Shown in pieces: positions 11,701 through 23,510 of a stretch of 64,000 nucleotides of DNA. Source of the stretch: Micrasema longulum (Eukaryota > Arthropoda > Insecta > Trichoptera > Brachycentridae); NCBI GenBank assembly GCA_022494885.1, contig JAGVSM010001221.1, positions 1-64,000 of the forward strand, in the 5' to 3' direction. The notes under the pieces were generated by a model. The model had not been told where the DNA came from and searched no databases. It worked only from the letters and a program-made list of their open reading frames with translations. The stretch's first letter is position 1; every line of letters begins with the position of its first letter. A program made the translations under genes and the position numbers.

Positions 11701-11960
11701 TTTTCATTCAGATGTTCATTTATATCTAATTTTGATTGCATTTATAAGCACCGACTATTTTTTTTCTAAAGATTTAAAAGAGTAATTCATTTATTCATTT
11801 TTTTATTGTATTTTTTTCTCTCTTTTTCGTCTTTATTTTTTGAAATATTTTAAACCTTTTTATCCGGCTTTGTCGAATTTTTCTTATTCTTAATAATTTT
11901 TTTTTAAGCATCAAAAACAAAATAAATACTACTGTGATCAAAAAATTAGAAGACATTTTA

Positions 11961-12092
11961 AGTTTAAAATACGCGGGTTCTTCGATTTAAAGAATTTTTT
12001 TAGATTCATAGTGCTGTCACTGACATTTGTGTAAAATTTCATGCCAATATCAGCATTTGTCCAATAGTTACCCACGTGTTTTCTAAACAAAA
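11961..12092 (+). mobile_element. Detached 5' untranslated fragment of the mariner found at 34 kb
   Basis: About 130 bp aligns with 34142-34275, including AATACGCGGG, TTCTTCGATT and GTCACTGACATTTGTGT, at clearly above-chance identity. No TIR and no transposase are adjacent, so it is an orphan fragment. It runs straight into the repeat unit at 12093. Confidence 0.55.
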
Positions 12093-12175
12093 TTCAGAAT
12101 GATGAATGTTACACAGTGGGTAAATTGGCCACTTAAACCGGCCAATGACAGGTCATAAGCTCTGCAAATGCCTCG
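12093..12175 (-). repeat. Interspersed repeat family R1-like unit, copy at 12 kb
   Basis: In reverse complement it carries GACCTGTCATTGGCCGG, TTTAAGTGGCC and CACTGTGTAACATTCA, the core shared with 28.5, 28.7, 50.0, 52.3, 52.6 and 62.5 kb. Only the core is present. Confidence 0.6.
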
Positions 12176-12402
12176 ACTTTCATATTGCCTTCTCTTTTTT
12201 TTCCTCTCTATTACAACAAATTTTGATATGATTTAATAGTTTATCGGGGCAAATATGTTTTGATACTTTATGTTTTTTGTCAATGTATGTTATTATTTTT
12301 ACTATTTTTTGCACCACAACAGACCTTGATACCCAACTACAGTGGTGAATTACAACACAGTATACCCAGGCTAGAGAAAAATCACATTTAATTTTTGTGT
12401 TA

Positions 12403-12463
12403 AATCGAACCAAGAACCTTTCGTGTGTGAGTCAAGTGTTTTAACCACCACAACACGGAGGCC
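12403..12463 (-). mobile_element. tRNA-like SINE head
   Basis: In reverse complement it has an A-box-like GTGGTGGTTAAAACAC and a B-box-like GGTTCTTGGTTCGA, as in tRNA-derived SINEs. It lacks a full cloverleaf, so it is not called as a tRNA gene. The SINE body probably continues towards 12180. Confidence 0.5.
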
Positions 12464-13504
12464 GCACTGTGTATTTTATTAAAAAAAGACTCCATTAAAA
12501 ATATATACATTTATATACATTATGATTTCAATAATGCATTAGAGCATTTAAACTAATTAATTACTTTAAAAAACAATTACGAGCATTTTTTCTCAAAAAA
12601 AAATTAGCCGTTTTGATAACATAAACGGACTCTCGAGATCACTTGATTTTACCCTGTGAGATTTTTTTCTAGTAATACTACCTTAAATCTGGCGTGTTCA
12701 CTAATTTGCCTTCAACAATAAATGCCTACAGGAAATATCCGACGCATACTGGGGCAGGATTCACATTTCTTAAAGAAAAACTAAAAAATATTAAAACATA
12801 ATTCGTTAATCGCTTTCTTATGATTTGGGGACTAAGATGCCCACAGCATATAACCGCGAACAGATAGACTAATATAAGGTAACTTCATGTTCGCCAAGGG
12901 GCCGTTCAGTGGAAGCCGATTAGTTGTAAAGGTTACTCGTTCGTTGTTTCAAGTCAGCGCAAAACCTAGTTTTAAACATTTCTTTCGTTGTACCATTTAT
13001 TTTTTGGTACTTTTAGCCCCATTTTAAAATGACAGTGTATTTCGACTGAATGATACTGACAAAAAGGGGACCGATTTTGTATCATATTCTGTTTTTCTTT
13101 CTTTTTACAAAGGTACTAGTTCCAATACATTGTTTATGACAAAGCACTCATTAATTACGATAGTAAAGAGCTCTAGAGAAGAACATTTGGGAATCAGATT
13201 GTTTTCTTACAAAAATTAATCGTAAAACGGATAGGTTGTGTTGGCGAGTTAGAGAAAAGTATCTCAAACATTTTAATTAGGTTTAAATTCGAGTATAAAC
13301 AGATCATGGTGGGTATCAGCTCATAAATAAAGCGGATAAAATAAATATTTTTTAGATATAAATAAATCATGGCTTGAAACATTGATTTCCTTTATTCGCG
13401 CTATACAAGCTTATGGCGGTCACCCGAAGATTCCATTTGGGGAGAGTACCGAAAGGATAAAGCGGCAAAAGGCCATTAACCTGTTGAATTTCACAAACCT
13501 GCCC

Positions 13505-13575
13505 TAATTAATTTACGCAACGCAAATGGGACTCAGCTGCTGGACAGGCAGATGCTTCTAAGTAAGTTTAAGATA
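13505..13575 (+). mobile_element. Short LINE linker fragment
   Basis: The frame reads INLRNANGTQLLDRQMLLSK. This resembles the linker between the endonuclease and RT of RTE/Jockey-like elements (xxNxDGxLLTDxxxILxRW). Too short for a firm call. Confidence 0.25.
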
Positions 13576-13625
13576 TTTTATCTGATCCATCAGGTTCAAG
13601 TTAATATAATCAAACTTACAGAGAG

Positions 13626-13981
13626 TTTATTATATAAATAAAACACGAGTGATACTTTAATTTACAAATTTGGAATATCCAGTGACCGGTTTCATCGCTT
13701 TCGCGACATCTTCGAGACTGGTATCTTTATTAAATTAACCCAGTTATTAAGTTAACCCATAGAAAATTTGTTGATAATGATCCTTAAGATAAAAAAAACT
13801 TTATTTAATTTACTTACATATAACTTTGAATTATCTATCCTTACCTCTGTTCTGTATAAATACATTTAACTCTTTAATAAAGATACCAGTCTCGAAGATG
13901 TCGCGAAAGCGATGAAACCGGTCACTGGATATTCCAAATTTGTGGATTAAAGTATCACTCGTGTTTTATTTATATAATAAA
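13626..13981. mobile_element. Fold-back element with 109-bp inverted arms
   Basis: The left arm 13626-13734 and right arm 13873-13981 are reverse complements with about two mismatches, around a 138-bp spacer. The arms include CGATGAAACCGGTCACTGG and its complement. A 12-bp direct repeat, TTACAGAGAGTT, lies at 13616-13627 and again at 14029-14040. It may be a target-site duplication if the element extends 47 bp past the right arm. Confidence 0.75.
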
Positions 13982-14049
13982 TTACAATGAACTTCCATCA
14001 AGAATTTTCACTTACAAACTTAAATGTTTTACAGAGAGTTACTTAAGCC

Positions 14050-14860
14050 TTTAGAAAAATGATTTTCGGTCTTTCACGGATGGGCTTTTTCGAGTGTTTT
14101 CTTCATTTAACATACAAACTGGCTATTCAGATATGGCAGGCTCAAGGGTCCAACAGGGAAATCGTCACAGAAACCAAACAATTTCAAGATTGTTTGATAG
14201 ATAATCAGAATTTTGCGTTTTTTTGCCGTTTATTTTTGATCATAAGGTATAATATCATTATGCAGTAACTCTATTCAAATGATTGGATTTGTTCTTAGAA
14301 ATGCCAAGAATTTTTGTCAAATAATCAGTTTCTGAGAACTTCCTTAGTAAGAAGTCGCTTGGGATTTATTTCCATCATTTGGTCGCCAAATGAAACCACA
14401 TATTCCTTAATGATGGAGAGGGCGCAGAAAAAAATCTGCGTTATCTGTATCTCAGGGAGTACGGATATTACCCGTGGATTTTCCCAACTTACTTCTTACG
14501 AGGAATGCTGGGCAACCAATCATTGTTGAGGAGAAGGGATATTCATTTGGTTTTTTTGGAAGAGATAGTCATTTGTCCTACCTACCAAGATGCAGAACCA
14601 GCCTGCCAATGGTTATGCCGGTAGGTAGAGCGTGTGTTATTCAATCGTATCGCCAAGGATGTCGATGATTTCTCTTAGGAAGGCAATTTTCAAATTGTAA
14701 TATTTATATTAATTTTACATGACTTTTTTTTCTCTTTACTATTAATTCAATCTATTATGTTTATTTTGCAATGTATTGAGAACGATTTGGATATTCTGTA
14801 GTGTTATCAATGTAAGTAAAAATAAATAAATTTAATAAAATAATAATACATACATAAACA
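14050..14860 (+). mobile_element. Decayed CR1/Jockey-like LINE, RT C-terminus and 3' UTR
   Basis: Across frameshifts the strand gives FVLRNAKNF, LVRSRLGFISIIWSPNET and MERAQKK, matching the C-terminal RT region (LVRS.LEY.S..W.P......E..QK). A 3' UTR follows, ending in an AATAAATAAA-type tail near 14820-14850. Confidence 0.65.
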
Positions 14861-15238
14861 TATTCGTAATTTTACAATAATGATAAATTCTGGCAATTTT
14901 ATCGAATAAATCAATAAATATTCTGTTAATTAATGTTGTCTGCGTTTGAAATATTAAATAAAAAAATAAATGTCTGTGTTGAGAAAAATTAACTTTTTAA
15001 AATGTGAATTTTTTTTTACTGCTTTCTGTACAACTTTTATGGAGTTAATTCCTTTATTATACGCTTCTGCTAACTCAATAACTCCGTTTTAAAAAAAAAA
15101 GAATAACCGCTGAGCCTCTATTTTAAGGCTTGAGACTTGTCAGCAAATGGAATAGAGGGTATATGGAAGGAGGTAATGAAAAATACACCACAACACCCAG
15201 ACCAAATGAGAAAAAAATCTTTCTTGAGTTTTTTTCTT

Positions 15239-15305
15239 GCTGGCGGGAATCGAACCCGCGACGCCAGTTTCACAGTTGGCCGTCTAACCAACTGCTAATG
15301 AGTGA
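15239..15305 (-). mobile_element. tRNA-derived SINE head
   Basis: In reverse complement: AGCAGTTGGTTAGACGGC (A-box-like) and GCGGGTTCGATTCCCGC (B box with a paired T stem). The remaining cloverleaf is poor, and the sequence continues into an AT-rich SINE-like body on the minus strand. Confidence 0.6.
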
Positions 15306-15796
15306 GAGGCATGATACTTTAAAAAAAAAATGTATTTACTCTAAAGGAACTTAAAAGGTAAGGAACAAACCAGACATTTAAACCCCTATGCATAAAACGT
15401 AAATGCAAAATTAAGAGTGTTATAGTTAATAAAATTGTTTATTGCCACAATATTTTATATTTAAGCAATGAGGGAGATTTTAAGACTCCAAATAATACAA
15501 AACGATAAAAATAATATAAAAATGTTGTAGATGAATTTAAATTAAAAAGATGATTCAACTTTGTTATTGAAATTAACGGCATTATTAAATAAATAGTGGC
15601 GAGACGTATCCAAAATAAACTATAAAATAATGAGTTATTTCATGACCATGCAACAAGAGGATCTAACAATATATAACTAGAAACAAATCAAAGGCCATAT
15701 CTTAGAAAAGAAATACGGAAAATATAAAACTATTTCTTTGATTTATTTATTCTTTGTGCATTCATTCTACATTGGAATTAATATTATTTTTGAGTA

Positions 15797-16077
15797 TACC
15801 TAATCCTCATCGCCTTATTTTGAAGAATGTGTTAATTTTTAATTTACCATTCATTCCACATAAAAAGAATTATGTCAAACTATGCGGAAAGTGTATATTG
15901 TAAATAATTTTAAAATTAAATTTATGTATTTTGATTGTACCTAATCATCATCGCCTTATTTTGAAGAATTTGTATATTTTCAATTTCACCTTTATTACAT
16001 AAAAAAAGAATTATGCTAAACTTTGCGAAAAGTGTATATTGTAAATTAATTTAAAATGAAATGTATGGAGTTTATAT
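15797..16077. repeat. Tandem duplication, two units of about 141 bp
   Basis: Units 15797-15937 and 15938-16077 both begin TACCTAATC, share CATCGCCTTATTTTGAAGAA, and end in AGTGTATATTGTAAAT-type sequence. Unit identity looks high, with small indels. Confidence 0.75.
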
Positions 16078-16689
16078 TTTAAAAATACTAGGCTACAAAT
16101 ACTATTAAATTAGTAGTTAATGTAATTTTTCATATCGAACAACAGTGTAAACGTTATAAATTAAGACGATAAGTGTACAATAGTCTCAGAATTGGCATAA
16201 ATTAAAAAAAAATGTTTTTGATATTATATGAGACCTCAGAGTGATAATACGCCACCAGCTTATAGAGTCGCCATACGGACAAAAAATCTCGAGAAAATGT
16301 CGATAATGGCAAGCGCAAACTGAAACCGCCGGATACAGGTTTATGGCTAAACCAAAAATTTAGAACGCTTTTGTCCTATGCAATAGAGCGAAAAGGCATA
16401 TCTATAAACAGGAGCGAATTATTACTCTGAGTAGACTAAATACCCAATAAAATGCATAATCTTTGGCATTGAAAAAGCATTCACATTCTATAACTTCTTC
16501 ACAATCTTTTGAATAATCCCACTTCGGCTGTTTATCTGAGAGACCTCTTCCAACCTCATGACAACATGGACTATATTTTCATTCTAGCAACGAAGGAACC
16601 CTTTTAATACCCATTCACCGCTCTAATTTTTTTGCCTCCTCTTTCACAGTAGTAGCTGCTCGATTGTAGAACAATATATCCACTATTAT

Positions 16690-17010
16690 TAGAGACGCCG
16701 CTTCTTTATTAACATTTAAATCAAAATTTAAATGTCACTATCTACATGTTTGAGTTGTTTCTTTCTCCTTCGTCTTTCTTTCCCATCCCCTTCCCGCTCT
16801 TCATAGTGTAGTGTAGATTTTTGGTTAACTTTTATTTCAAATTTTGTATAAAATCATGAGATTCTGTATGAATATGAATATATCCATAATACCTAGAATA
16901 TGTCCATGTACTCGTAATTCTCTTAAACTGAACGGTTCAGGTAGGTAGGGAGAAATTGTCTTAAGGCAATATAATATGCCTATATTTTTTAATAAAATAA
17001 ATCTCATAAA
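16690..17010 (+). mobile_element. LINE 3' tail fragment
   Basis: It shares AAACTGAACGGTT, GGTAGGTAGG, GAAATTG and TTAAGGCAATAT with 51890-52120, and ends in an AATAAAATAAAT tail. The pair is two 3' ends of one LINE family. This one sits 70 bp from exon 3. Confidence 0.6.
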
Positions 17011-17078
17011 GATACTTTTGCAGGAAAAATGTAACGAAAATTGTAATTAGTATGAGAATTAGTGTCAGGTTTTCTTAC

Positions 17079-17159
17079 TTGGTAATAGCTCCACGGCGTA
17101 TCCCTTACGCTTTCGCCAACTTGGGGTGAGTACGAGCCCTCCGCCCATTCCAATGCACC
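17079..17159 (-). CDS. Exon 3 of the giant-intron gene, residues 122-148
   Basis: This 81-nt exon is bounded by ATTTCAG|GGTGCA and ACCAA|GTAAGA. Its length is a multiple of three and it is open in phase 0, matching the phase-0 donor of exon 2 and phase-0 acceptor of exon 4. It encodes GALEWAEGSYSPQVG followed by a stretch ending TPWSYYQ, with two Trp and three Tyr in 27 codons, unlike chance translation of AT-rich DNA. It stands as a small GC-richer island just beyond a LINE 3' tail. Because it is phase 0 at both ends it could be skipped or included without a frameshift. No known domain was recognised. Confidence 0.65.
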
Positions 17160-17544
17160 CTGAAATCAATATTTTTCAGTTACAAGCTGCAACAGCCACT
17201 AGACACACGGAAAAGGTTTCATTTTTCAGGTTTCAGGATTCCAACATGTTTACTGGGCTAAAAAACAATTCCTTAGTCGGATAATTATTTGTCATCAGTA
17301 TTTTTGAGAGCATTTTAATGTAATTATTGGAAAAATCAACATGCAGCGTTATACATTCAATTCGGAATAAACAATAATGAGTTTTGTTTCGACATACTAA
17401 TTAGAGCGACTAATAAAAATATTGAATCGTATCCAGCGTATTCGCATTAATAGGGTTAAAATTATTTTTGGTACAGAGTGGTTTGGTCGTGTAAAACAAA
17501 TGGATGACGAAAGAATGGAAAAACAACATGTTGAAGGTGAATGA

Positions 17545-18115
17545 TAACGTAGGACAAAGATGATTAGAAGTTAGAGATCAAGTCAAAGAAGAAATCGTGT
17601 GCAAGAAATACCACATTTTAAAATGAGGCAAGCACAGAGACATGCATATTTTATAGGCCCAAATTTTTCTTTTTTTTTTACTGATAATATTAAATTGATC
17701 CCAAACTTTCAAAATTTTCCTTCTTTTAAAAAACACGCTCTATCCTGGATTCAAATATTTTCTATCATATATTTTGTTACCCTTTAATAATAAGGAATCT
17801 TTTTTTTTCTGTATTTTTTATTTATTTTTTTAATTACTATAAAATAAAAAAAGTACTTTCTTATCGTTTACAGCATTTTTTTTTCTTTTTCTCACATTAC
17901 ACAAAACTATTATACCTGTCTATTTATTACATGAGTGAAAAAATCAAAAACATTTTTGTACCTATATACCCACGAACAGGCTATGCCTTTGTAGGACTTT
18001 TTGTTTACTATTTTTACTGTTAATATGTATTTCATTGCTATGTAATTATCATTTATTTTTTGAATAGTCTATTTAACCTCTTATGTATATTGTAAAAAAA
18101 AAAAAGATAATAATA
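17545..18115 (+). mobile_element. LINE 3' end (RT C-terminus and 3' UTR)
   Basis: The frame reads QEIPHFKMRQAQRHAYFIGP and later FKKHALSWI, matching the final segment of CR1/Jockey-like ORF2 (IPxFRTxxGQxxFxYxGPxxWN ... FKxxLxxxL). A 3' UTR ends in a poly-A-like run near 18095-18108. A second copy with the same 3' UTR is at 44505-44970. Confidence 0.7.
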
Positions 18116-18359
18116 ATTTTAAAAAAATTCTTGGTGAAAGCATAAATAAATAATAATAATGATTGATTATTCTCGTGGTTACTATACGCAATATATTTAA
18201 GAGAATTGAATTTAAATAAAAAGCGAATACTAATGTTTTGTATTCGTTAAAATGAGAATTACAATAGGAAATTATGTTCTTTTAATTGTAAAACTAAGAT
18301 TACAAGCTGTCATGTTGTCATTGGGCGCCACAATACCTACTCAGTAATTAGCTATATAC

Positions 18360-18600
18360 CTGTGGTCGCACACTGGTGTAGAGAGCAGAGAGTGGAATTT
18401 GCACGAGGGGGACGTGGTGTAAGCATGTAACCGGGGTACATTGTTAGTTAATACCCAGAGAGTGCTGGGCGCAGTGGATCGATGTGTCGAGCGGGCTTCG
18501 TGTACCCACCCCCGATCCCCGTCAGCGTGTCCCACCCTCGCCGAAGGCCCGCCTCGGGCTTTAGGCGGGCCGACGAATCACTTGGATTTCCCGAACCTCG
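18360..18600. other. GC-rich island with a 9-bp hairpin
   Basis: GC-rich in both halves. The perfect hairpin GGCCCGCCT (18546-18554) / AGGCGGGCC (18563-18571) is conspicuous. Open frames exist on both strands but none gives a recognisable protein. It may be the untranslated part of an unidentified retroelement. Confidence 0.3.
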
Positions 18601-19312
18601 CACGTTTTATTCGAATTTCTTTCTTCATTTTATTTATTTTAAAAGTTCAAGAAACATTTTATGTTTCAATAAGAATACCTCTCTGGCACAAGCATTATCG
18701 AGGCATTCATTTACAATATTTATTTAACGTACCAGTAGCTCAATCACAAAAAACTATCGACGTGCTTAAAAACATTTGAGCGATCACAATGAACAATAAT
18801 GAAGATGCTTAAGTCATCGCAGACATAAGTCAACGCGTGTGTAATCTCTAAGTCAACGCTCGTGTCGGTTTGTTTTCCTTTTAAATAAATACAGTTCACT
18901 GGCAAAAAAATTGCGTTTACCATAAAAAATAGTACAATATATTGCATTTGCAAAATAGTAAGGAGTATATAATACAAACAAGTGACAATTAAATTACAAT
19001 TACTATGGCGGCTGCTTTTCTTGACATTTGGCTTACCAACCGCTGGCTAAATGCAATAAACAGCATGATAAATAATAAATAAATAAACGAAAATATAAAT
19101 TTTTGAATATTTTCCACATTTACACCAGTAAAACTTAGATATGTGATTGCGCATCAGGATTATACGTCGTGAAACGAAAATATTTTGGCATTTAATATTA
19201 GATTTTCACGGATGTTCCATTGTGATCGTGAATACGATAAACAACCACGGTGAGAAATTGTTATTACGTCGCTTTTTAACATGTCGATAGTTATTTGTGA
19301 TTGAGCTACACG

Positions 19313-19429
19313 GCTGCTATTCTAAACGCTCTCGCGGCCGTAGAAGAAGTTTTTATCTCGCATGTTTACATACTAATAACGCGAGATATAAGTGTTTTCT
19401 ACGGGCGCGAGAGCGTTCGGAATAGCAGC
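19313..19429. repeat. MITE-like hairpin, 33-bp arms
   Basis: Arms 19313-19345 and 19397-19429 are reverse complements with three mismatches and begin GCTGCTATTC. The core AACGCTCTCGCG resembles the hairpin inside the MITE at 23.7 kb, so the two are probably related. Confidence 0.7.
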
Positions 19430-19773
19430 GCAGATATGTTCTAGGTATTTTATTTATTTTAACTATAAAAAATATTTTTTACTCTTTTAAAAATACAAAA
19501 CAAAATAATATGTTCTCAATGGGTTATTATTGCAAACCTTATAAAAAATAGCACAATAAAATTATTTTGAGCAATACAAAAAAAATGCCATGCATAAATA
19601 TATTGCATTATTACGAAATATTGTTTGTATACTTGTACTCGTAGATTTGCTTAAACTGTTAAGCTGTAAAATACTGATTAGGCAAATTATTTATTCCTGC
19701 ATAAAAACGTTTGCCTTAAAACGGGGTTCGCCTAGGTGGTAGGTGGTGGTTTTTTACTAGTAAGGCAGACAGT

Positions 19774-21838
19774 AGGGGAGAGTGCCCGTGAATGGTACAG
19801 CCCATGAATGGAACAATCGTCTCCCAGCCAAAACTTCTGTCTTAAAATATGCTACATCAGCACCACGATAAAAAACAAATTTACCTTTAAACCGTAGTTC
19901 TTTGCGGGCAGTGAAGCAAGCAAGCTAGACATATTTTTTTTATTTATTAATAAAACATATTTATTTACTTAAGTTAGTTAATATTACATTGTTTATTAAC
20001 TAATATATTTACAATTATAACAAATACTTATTAAATATTTCTTACATAACTACATTATTACAATAAACATAACATTTTTTTTTTAAATCCGTAAGTTTTC
20101 TTTCATTCTTCATACTTTCAGGCATCTCATCATACAGTTTTAACCCTTTATACATTAAGCTATTTTGTGATTTTGTTTTTTTCTTAAGTGGTAGTCTTAT
20201 CCTATTTCTATTTCTTGTCCTATATTTATGTACATTTCTATTTAATATAATTTCACTTATAAAATACTTTGGCATGAGATTATTAAACACTTTATATATA
20301 AATACAAATACATTATACAATAGTCTTTTCTTTATTCCTATCCAGTTCAATTGTTTTCTCATTTTTTCAACACTATTATATTTGCTTTTTTTCAGTATAA
20401 TTCTCATTGCTCTATTTTGTAGTATTTCAAACTTGTTTATGTCTCCCTCGTTAGCTAAATATAATATAGTAGAGCAATAGTCCCAATGAGGGGCAATTAT
20501 TGTTTTGTATATAAGCTCTGCACTCTTTTTATTTATTTTTTTTCGAATTCTTCCTAGGAAGTAAATCTTTTTTGAAATTTTCTTATGTATATATTCAAAG
20601 TGTGATGTTAAATTTAATCTGGAGTCAAGAATAATTCCTAAGTATTTCATTTCATCAACCCTTTCAATAATTTTACCATCAATATTTACATTCATTGTTA
20701 TGCCACGTGCTTTATTACCTATTTCCTATATAAGACATGAATATCATGATATTATATTCCCAGGAGTTGTACGAGAAAACTCATTTGGGACGGTACATAA
20801 AAAAAATAGTACATTTCTTGTAACAATACATAGTATACATTTAAACAATAAAAATTTATATTGATAGTCATTTGGGTAAAAAAATCATTTTTGTTATGGT
20901 AATTTGATTAAAATCTTTCCAATTGAGTTGTAGCAGGAGCACCGATTAATATGCACAATATTTGAAGTTGATTCTCGTATGATATTTTAAATTTTGTTTT
21001 AACAAATTCACTAAAATATAACCCTATTGATTTGCATGTTAACTAAAAATCACACATTTTCTTGAATGAGACACGTTCTGTGATCATGAATGGGATATTT
21101 TTTTTAACGTATAATCGAAATACACGGCATATATTTTTACAATGGAGTGCGCCACCAGGTGCTGACTAGGGTTTAATGGAAAACAATATTACATTGAAGA
21201 ACGGAGGAATAATGATATCTTCATATCTGATAACTACTGTCACATATGTGATGGAGAATACAAATTAAAACAATGTAACCAGTTTGCTTTAATTCAAAAT
21301 GTGTAGACTTTGGGCCCGTGGAAACCTTGGAATTTGAGGCACTCTGGACTTTTTTGTCAAAATGTTTTTGAATAACTTTAATTTTCTCTATTATTATTTT
21401 TTCCAGTACGCTTTGTCTAGTTTAAATGATTGGTTAATTATACTGCTTGAAAAACTATGCATTTGAAATATTCAGGTATGGGTACGCGTCACATATGAGT
21501 ACTATGAGATTGTTTTGTGTAATTTAATAAAAAATGAAAATATGTGCCTACGAAAGTGTTAACTTATTTTTTTTAGTGAAAACATACTTTTTTTCAACCA
21601 ATCTTGTATTTTTATATATATCCCCAATTCAAGGTATATTAGTGTCCCATTCATGGGAAAGTGACATATTTAGACTTTTTTCGAGGGTTTTGTACGCACT
21701 AAAGTTGAAATTATTGCATATTTTTTACTCGAAGATTAAGATTGAAAAAAAACTTCCTTTATTTTTAGTGAGTTTGGTTTAAGGAGAAAATTAGAGAAAT
21801 TAAACCAAAAATGTCCATTTATAGGAACGCTTTCCCCT
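19774..21838. mobile_element. Possible DNA transposon with imperfect TIRs, carrying a LINE insertion
   Basis: The left end reads AGGGGAGAGTGCCCGTGAAT and the right end, reverse-complemented, AGGGGAAAGCGTTCCTATAA; both continue into ATGG. Related ATGAATGG or ATTCATGG motifs recur inside (19803, 21075, 21652). A minus-strand LINE fragment sits within. No transposase and no clear target-site duplication were found, so this is tentative. Confidence 0.35.
19925..20700 (-). mobile_element. 5'-truncated CR1/Jockey-like LINE, best-preserved RT fragment
   Basis: A 217-codon frame without stops (20695-20042) begins NVNIDGKIIERVDEMKYLGI and contains LIYKTIIAPHWDYCSTILYL and FEILQNRAMRIIL. These are the thumb and C-terminal RT segments of CR1/Jockey-like ORF2 (YLGI.LD, .I.PH..Y.S.I, LQN.A.R.IL). 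The catalytic YADD part is missing through 5' truncation. The open frame suggests a more recent insertion than the other copies. A 3' UTR with AATAAAA-type sequence runs to about 19925. The Met at 20695 is not a real start. Confidence 0.85.
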
Positions 21839-22082
21839 GTATATTCCAAAGATATGGATTACATTGAAATATAGGAAATCTGCTGTTTTATGAAAAAAAG
21901 TAAATCGTATGATTTTTTATTGTAACAAATAAACACTACTCTCTTTTTTAAATAAGTATAAGCATAGAAAAGTCATAAGTTTAATTACGTAAGATTATCA
22001 GTTTTACGTTAAAAAAAATATTGGTAGCATTCTTTGTCTTAATAAATTAATACGTTTATGCTTGATTGTGTTTTAGTTTCCG

Positions 22083-22290
22083 TCCGCCTGGTGGTCTAGT
22101 GGTCAGCGCGTTTGCTTACCGTGCTAAGGGACTCGGGTTCGATTCCCGACAGGGTTGACAATAAATATTTATTAAATGTGTTTTTACGCTTAAATATTTT
22201 ATAGTCCCTGAACTGGCACATGAAGCGTAAGACGGATTCGATACACTGCAGTGCCCTATGCACCATTATTTGTTAATAAAATATTTTTTT
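22083..22290 (+). mobile_element. tRNA-derived SINE
   Basis: An A-box-like TGGTCTAGTGGTCAGCGCG and B box GGGTTCGATTCCCG in correct spacing are followed by an AT-rich body and a T-rich end near 22275-22290. The B-box stem pairs, but the acceptor stem is poor, which favours a SINE over a tRNA gene. Confidence 0.65.
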
Positions 22291-22837
22291 TTTTTTGGGT
22301 TTTTAATCAAAAAGATAATTTGACTGACAAACAAGAAATTGGTTCATGAATCTGAACAATTGGCAGAATGATTAATAGTTCATATTATGTATATGCATAA
22401 GTTAACGTCATATTTATACGTACGGAAAGTATCTGTTCATAATTAAAATATAAACATGTCTAGACGAATGAATAATATATTTCTGTGTTTGGAATAGAAC
22501 CAAAACCCTGGACGAGTGTTTACAACTAGATGGCTGCTCTTAGGTGAAAAACCTGATTAAAGAAGTGGAGATGAGTCGCCTAGAGAATAATTGAATGTAT
22601 TATATCTGTACCTACCTCAGAGGCAGACGGATGCAAATACAGAATATGATGAAATTGTTCTACAGCACTTGAAGTGAAATGGAAAAAAATCATTCCAATA
22701 AACATCCTCATTAAAAAAAAGTACACATACTTCATATGTGAAATTGAATGAAAAAACTTCCTTGTAGTACATTTTAGCGTGATGTTAAAGTACAAGGAAG
22801 AGCTTCGAAGAAATTAAGTCTAAGACAATTAGAAAAG

Positions 22838-22892
22838 TTAATCGCGTCGCGTCGTGGGTCGTACGCGGCGCGGCGGCGCGCGCGCCTCGGTA
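22838..22892. other. Short CpG-dense block
   Basis: About 55 bp almost wholly of C and G, with many CpG (CGCGGCGCGGCGGCGCGCGC), alone in AT-rich sequence. No ORF, splice signal or repeat partner was recognised. It could be an isolated regulatory or repeat remnant. Confidence 0.3.
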
Positions 22893-23364
22893 CAACAAAA
22901 TGCAGTTATAAACTTGTAAACAAATACAATTTTTTAAATAAGTTTTTTAAGCACTAATTTTACAGTTTTCCGTGCAAAACAATTAACATATTTTCGGCCC
23001 CAGCGGAAATTCGAAAAGCTGCGCTGTAAGGTGTAAATTATCAAAATCGCGCAATAAAAAAAAATAGGTAAACATGCATCGGATACAATCAATATTTTTA
23101 AAAGGTATTTCGGTTGAAAAGTGTATTTAAAAGTTTTATACAGCTAAAATTCGACAAACCGAAGGCTTAAATAGTCAGATTATTTTTGCAAGATTACCAT
23201 CCGATGTGATTTTGGATAACGGTGATCTGTATTTTTTGTCAGGAATACTTTTATTTATTTTTATACAAAATTAAATAACCATAATACGAGTATTATAATT
23301 CTCCGCTTCTTCTTAGGGCTATTCGCATTACAAGATATATTGTTTTTCTTACATTTATCATAAA

Positions 23365-23470
23365 ATCTATAGGAGTGGGTCTTCGTTCAAGGCGCACGAA
23401 AGAAATACGGTAATGTGTTTTGACGCTACCTGGTTGAGATTCGATAAGAATTGGCGCCTTAATATTGATG
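23365..23470 (+). repeat. Dispersed repeat B, copy 1
   Basis: It shares GTTCAAGGCGCACG / GTTCAATGCGTACG, then GAAGAAATGCGGTAA-like sequence, with 29250-29300. It lies just outside the TTAA-flanked MITE at 23511. Confidence 0.45.
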
Positions 23471-23510
23471 AATAAAATAAATTTTTGATACCACTTAATT
23501 TATATATTAA

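Larger units (their letters stand above)
5859..17078 (-). other. Intron 3 of the giant-intron gene (11.2 kb)
   Basis: It runs from donor GTAAGA (17078) to acceptor CAG (5859). It contains three hairpin elements (5.9-7.0 kb), a THAP pseudogene, nested LINE pieces, a mariner fragment, SINE heads, a fold-back element and a tandem duplication, each listed separately. Nothing else was seen in 7810-8430, 9660-10900 (apart from a 14-bp palindrome with CACGTG at 10599-10612), 11700-11960, 12470-13500, 14870-15230, 15310-15790 or 16080-16690. Confidence 0.6.

Noticed and set aside
20042..20695. A host protein of 217 residues
   Set aside because: The sequence is the C-terminal part of a CR1/Jockey-like reverse transcriptase. 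The apparent start Met is internal.
22083..22157. A functional tRNA gene
   Set aside because: A and B boxes are present, but the acceptor stem and anticodon arm do not fold well and the sequence continues into a SINE-like body. The same applies at 12.4, 15.2, 39.5, 46.1, 50.6 and 56.2 kb.
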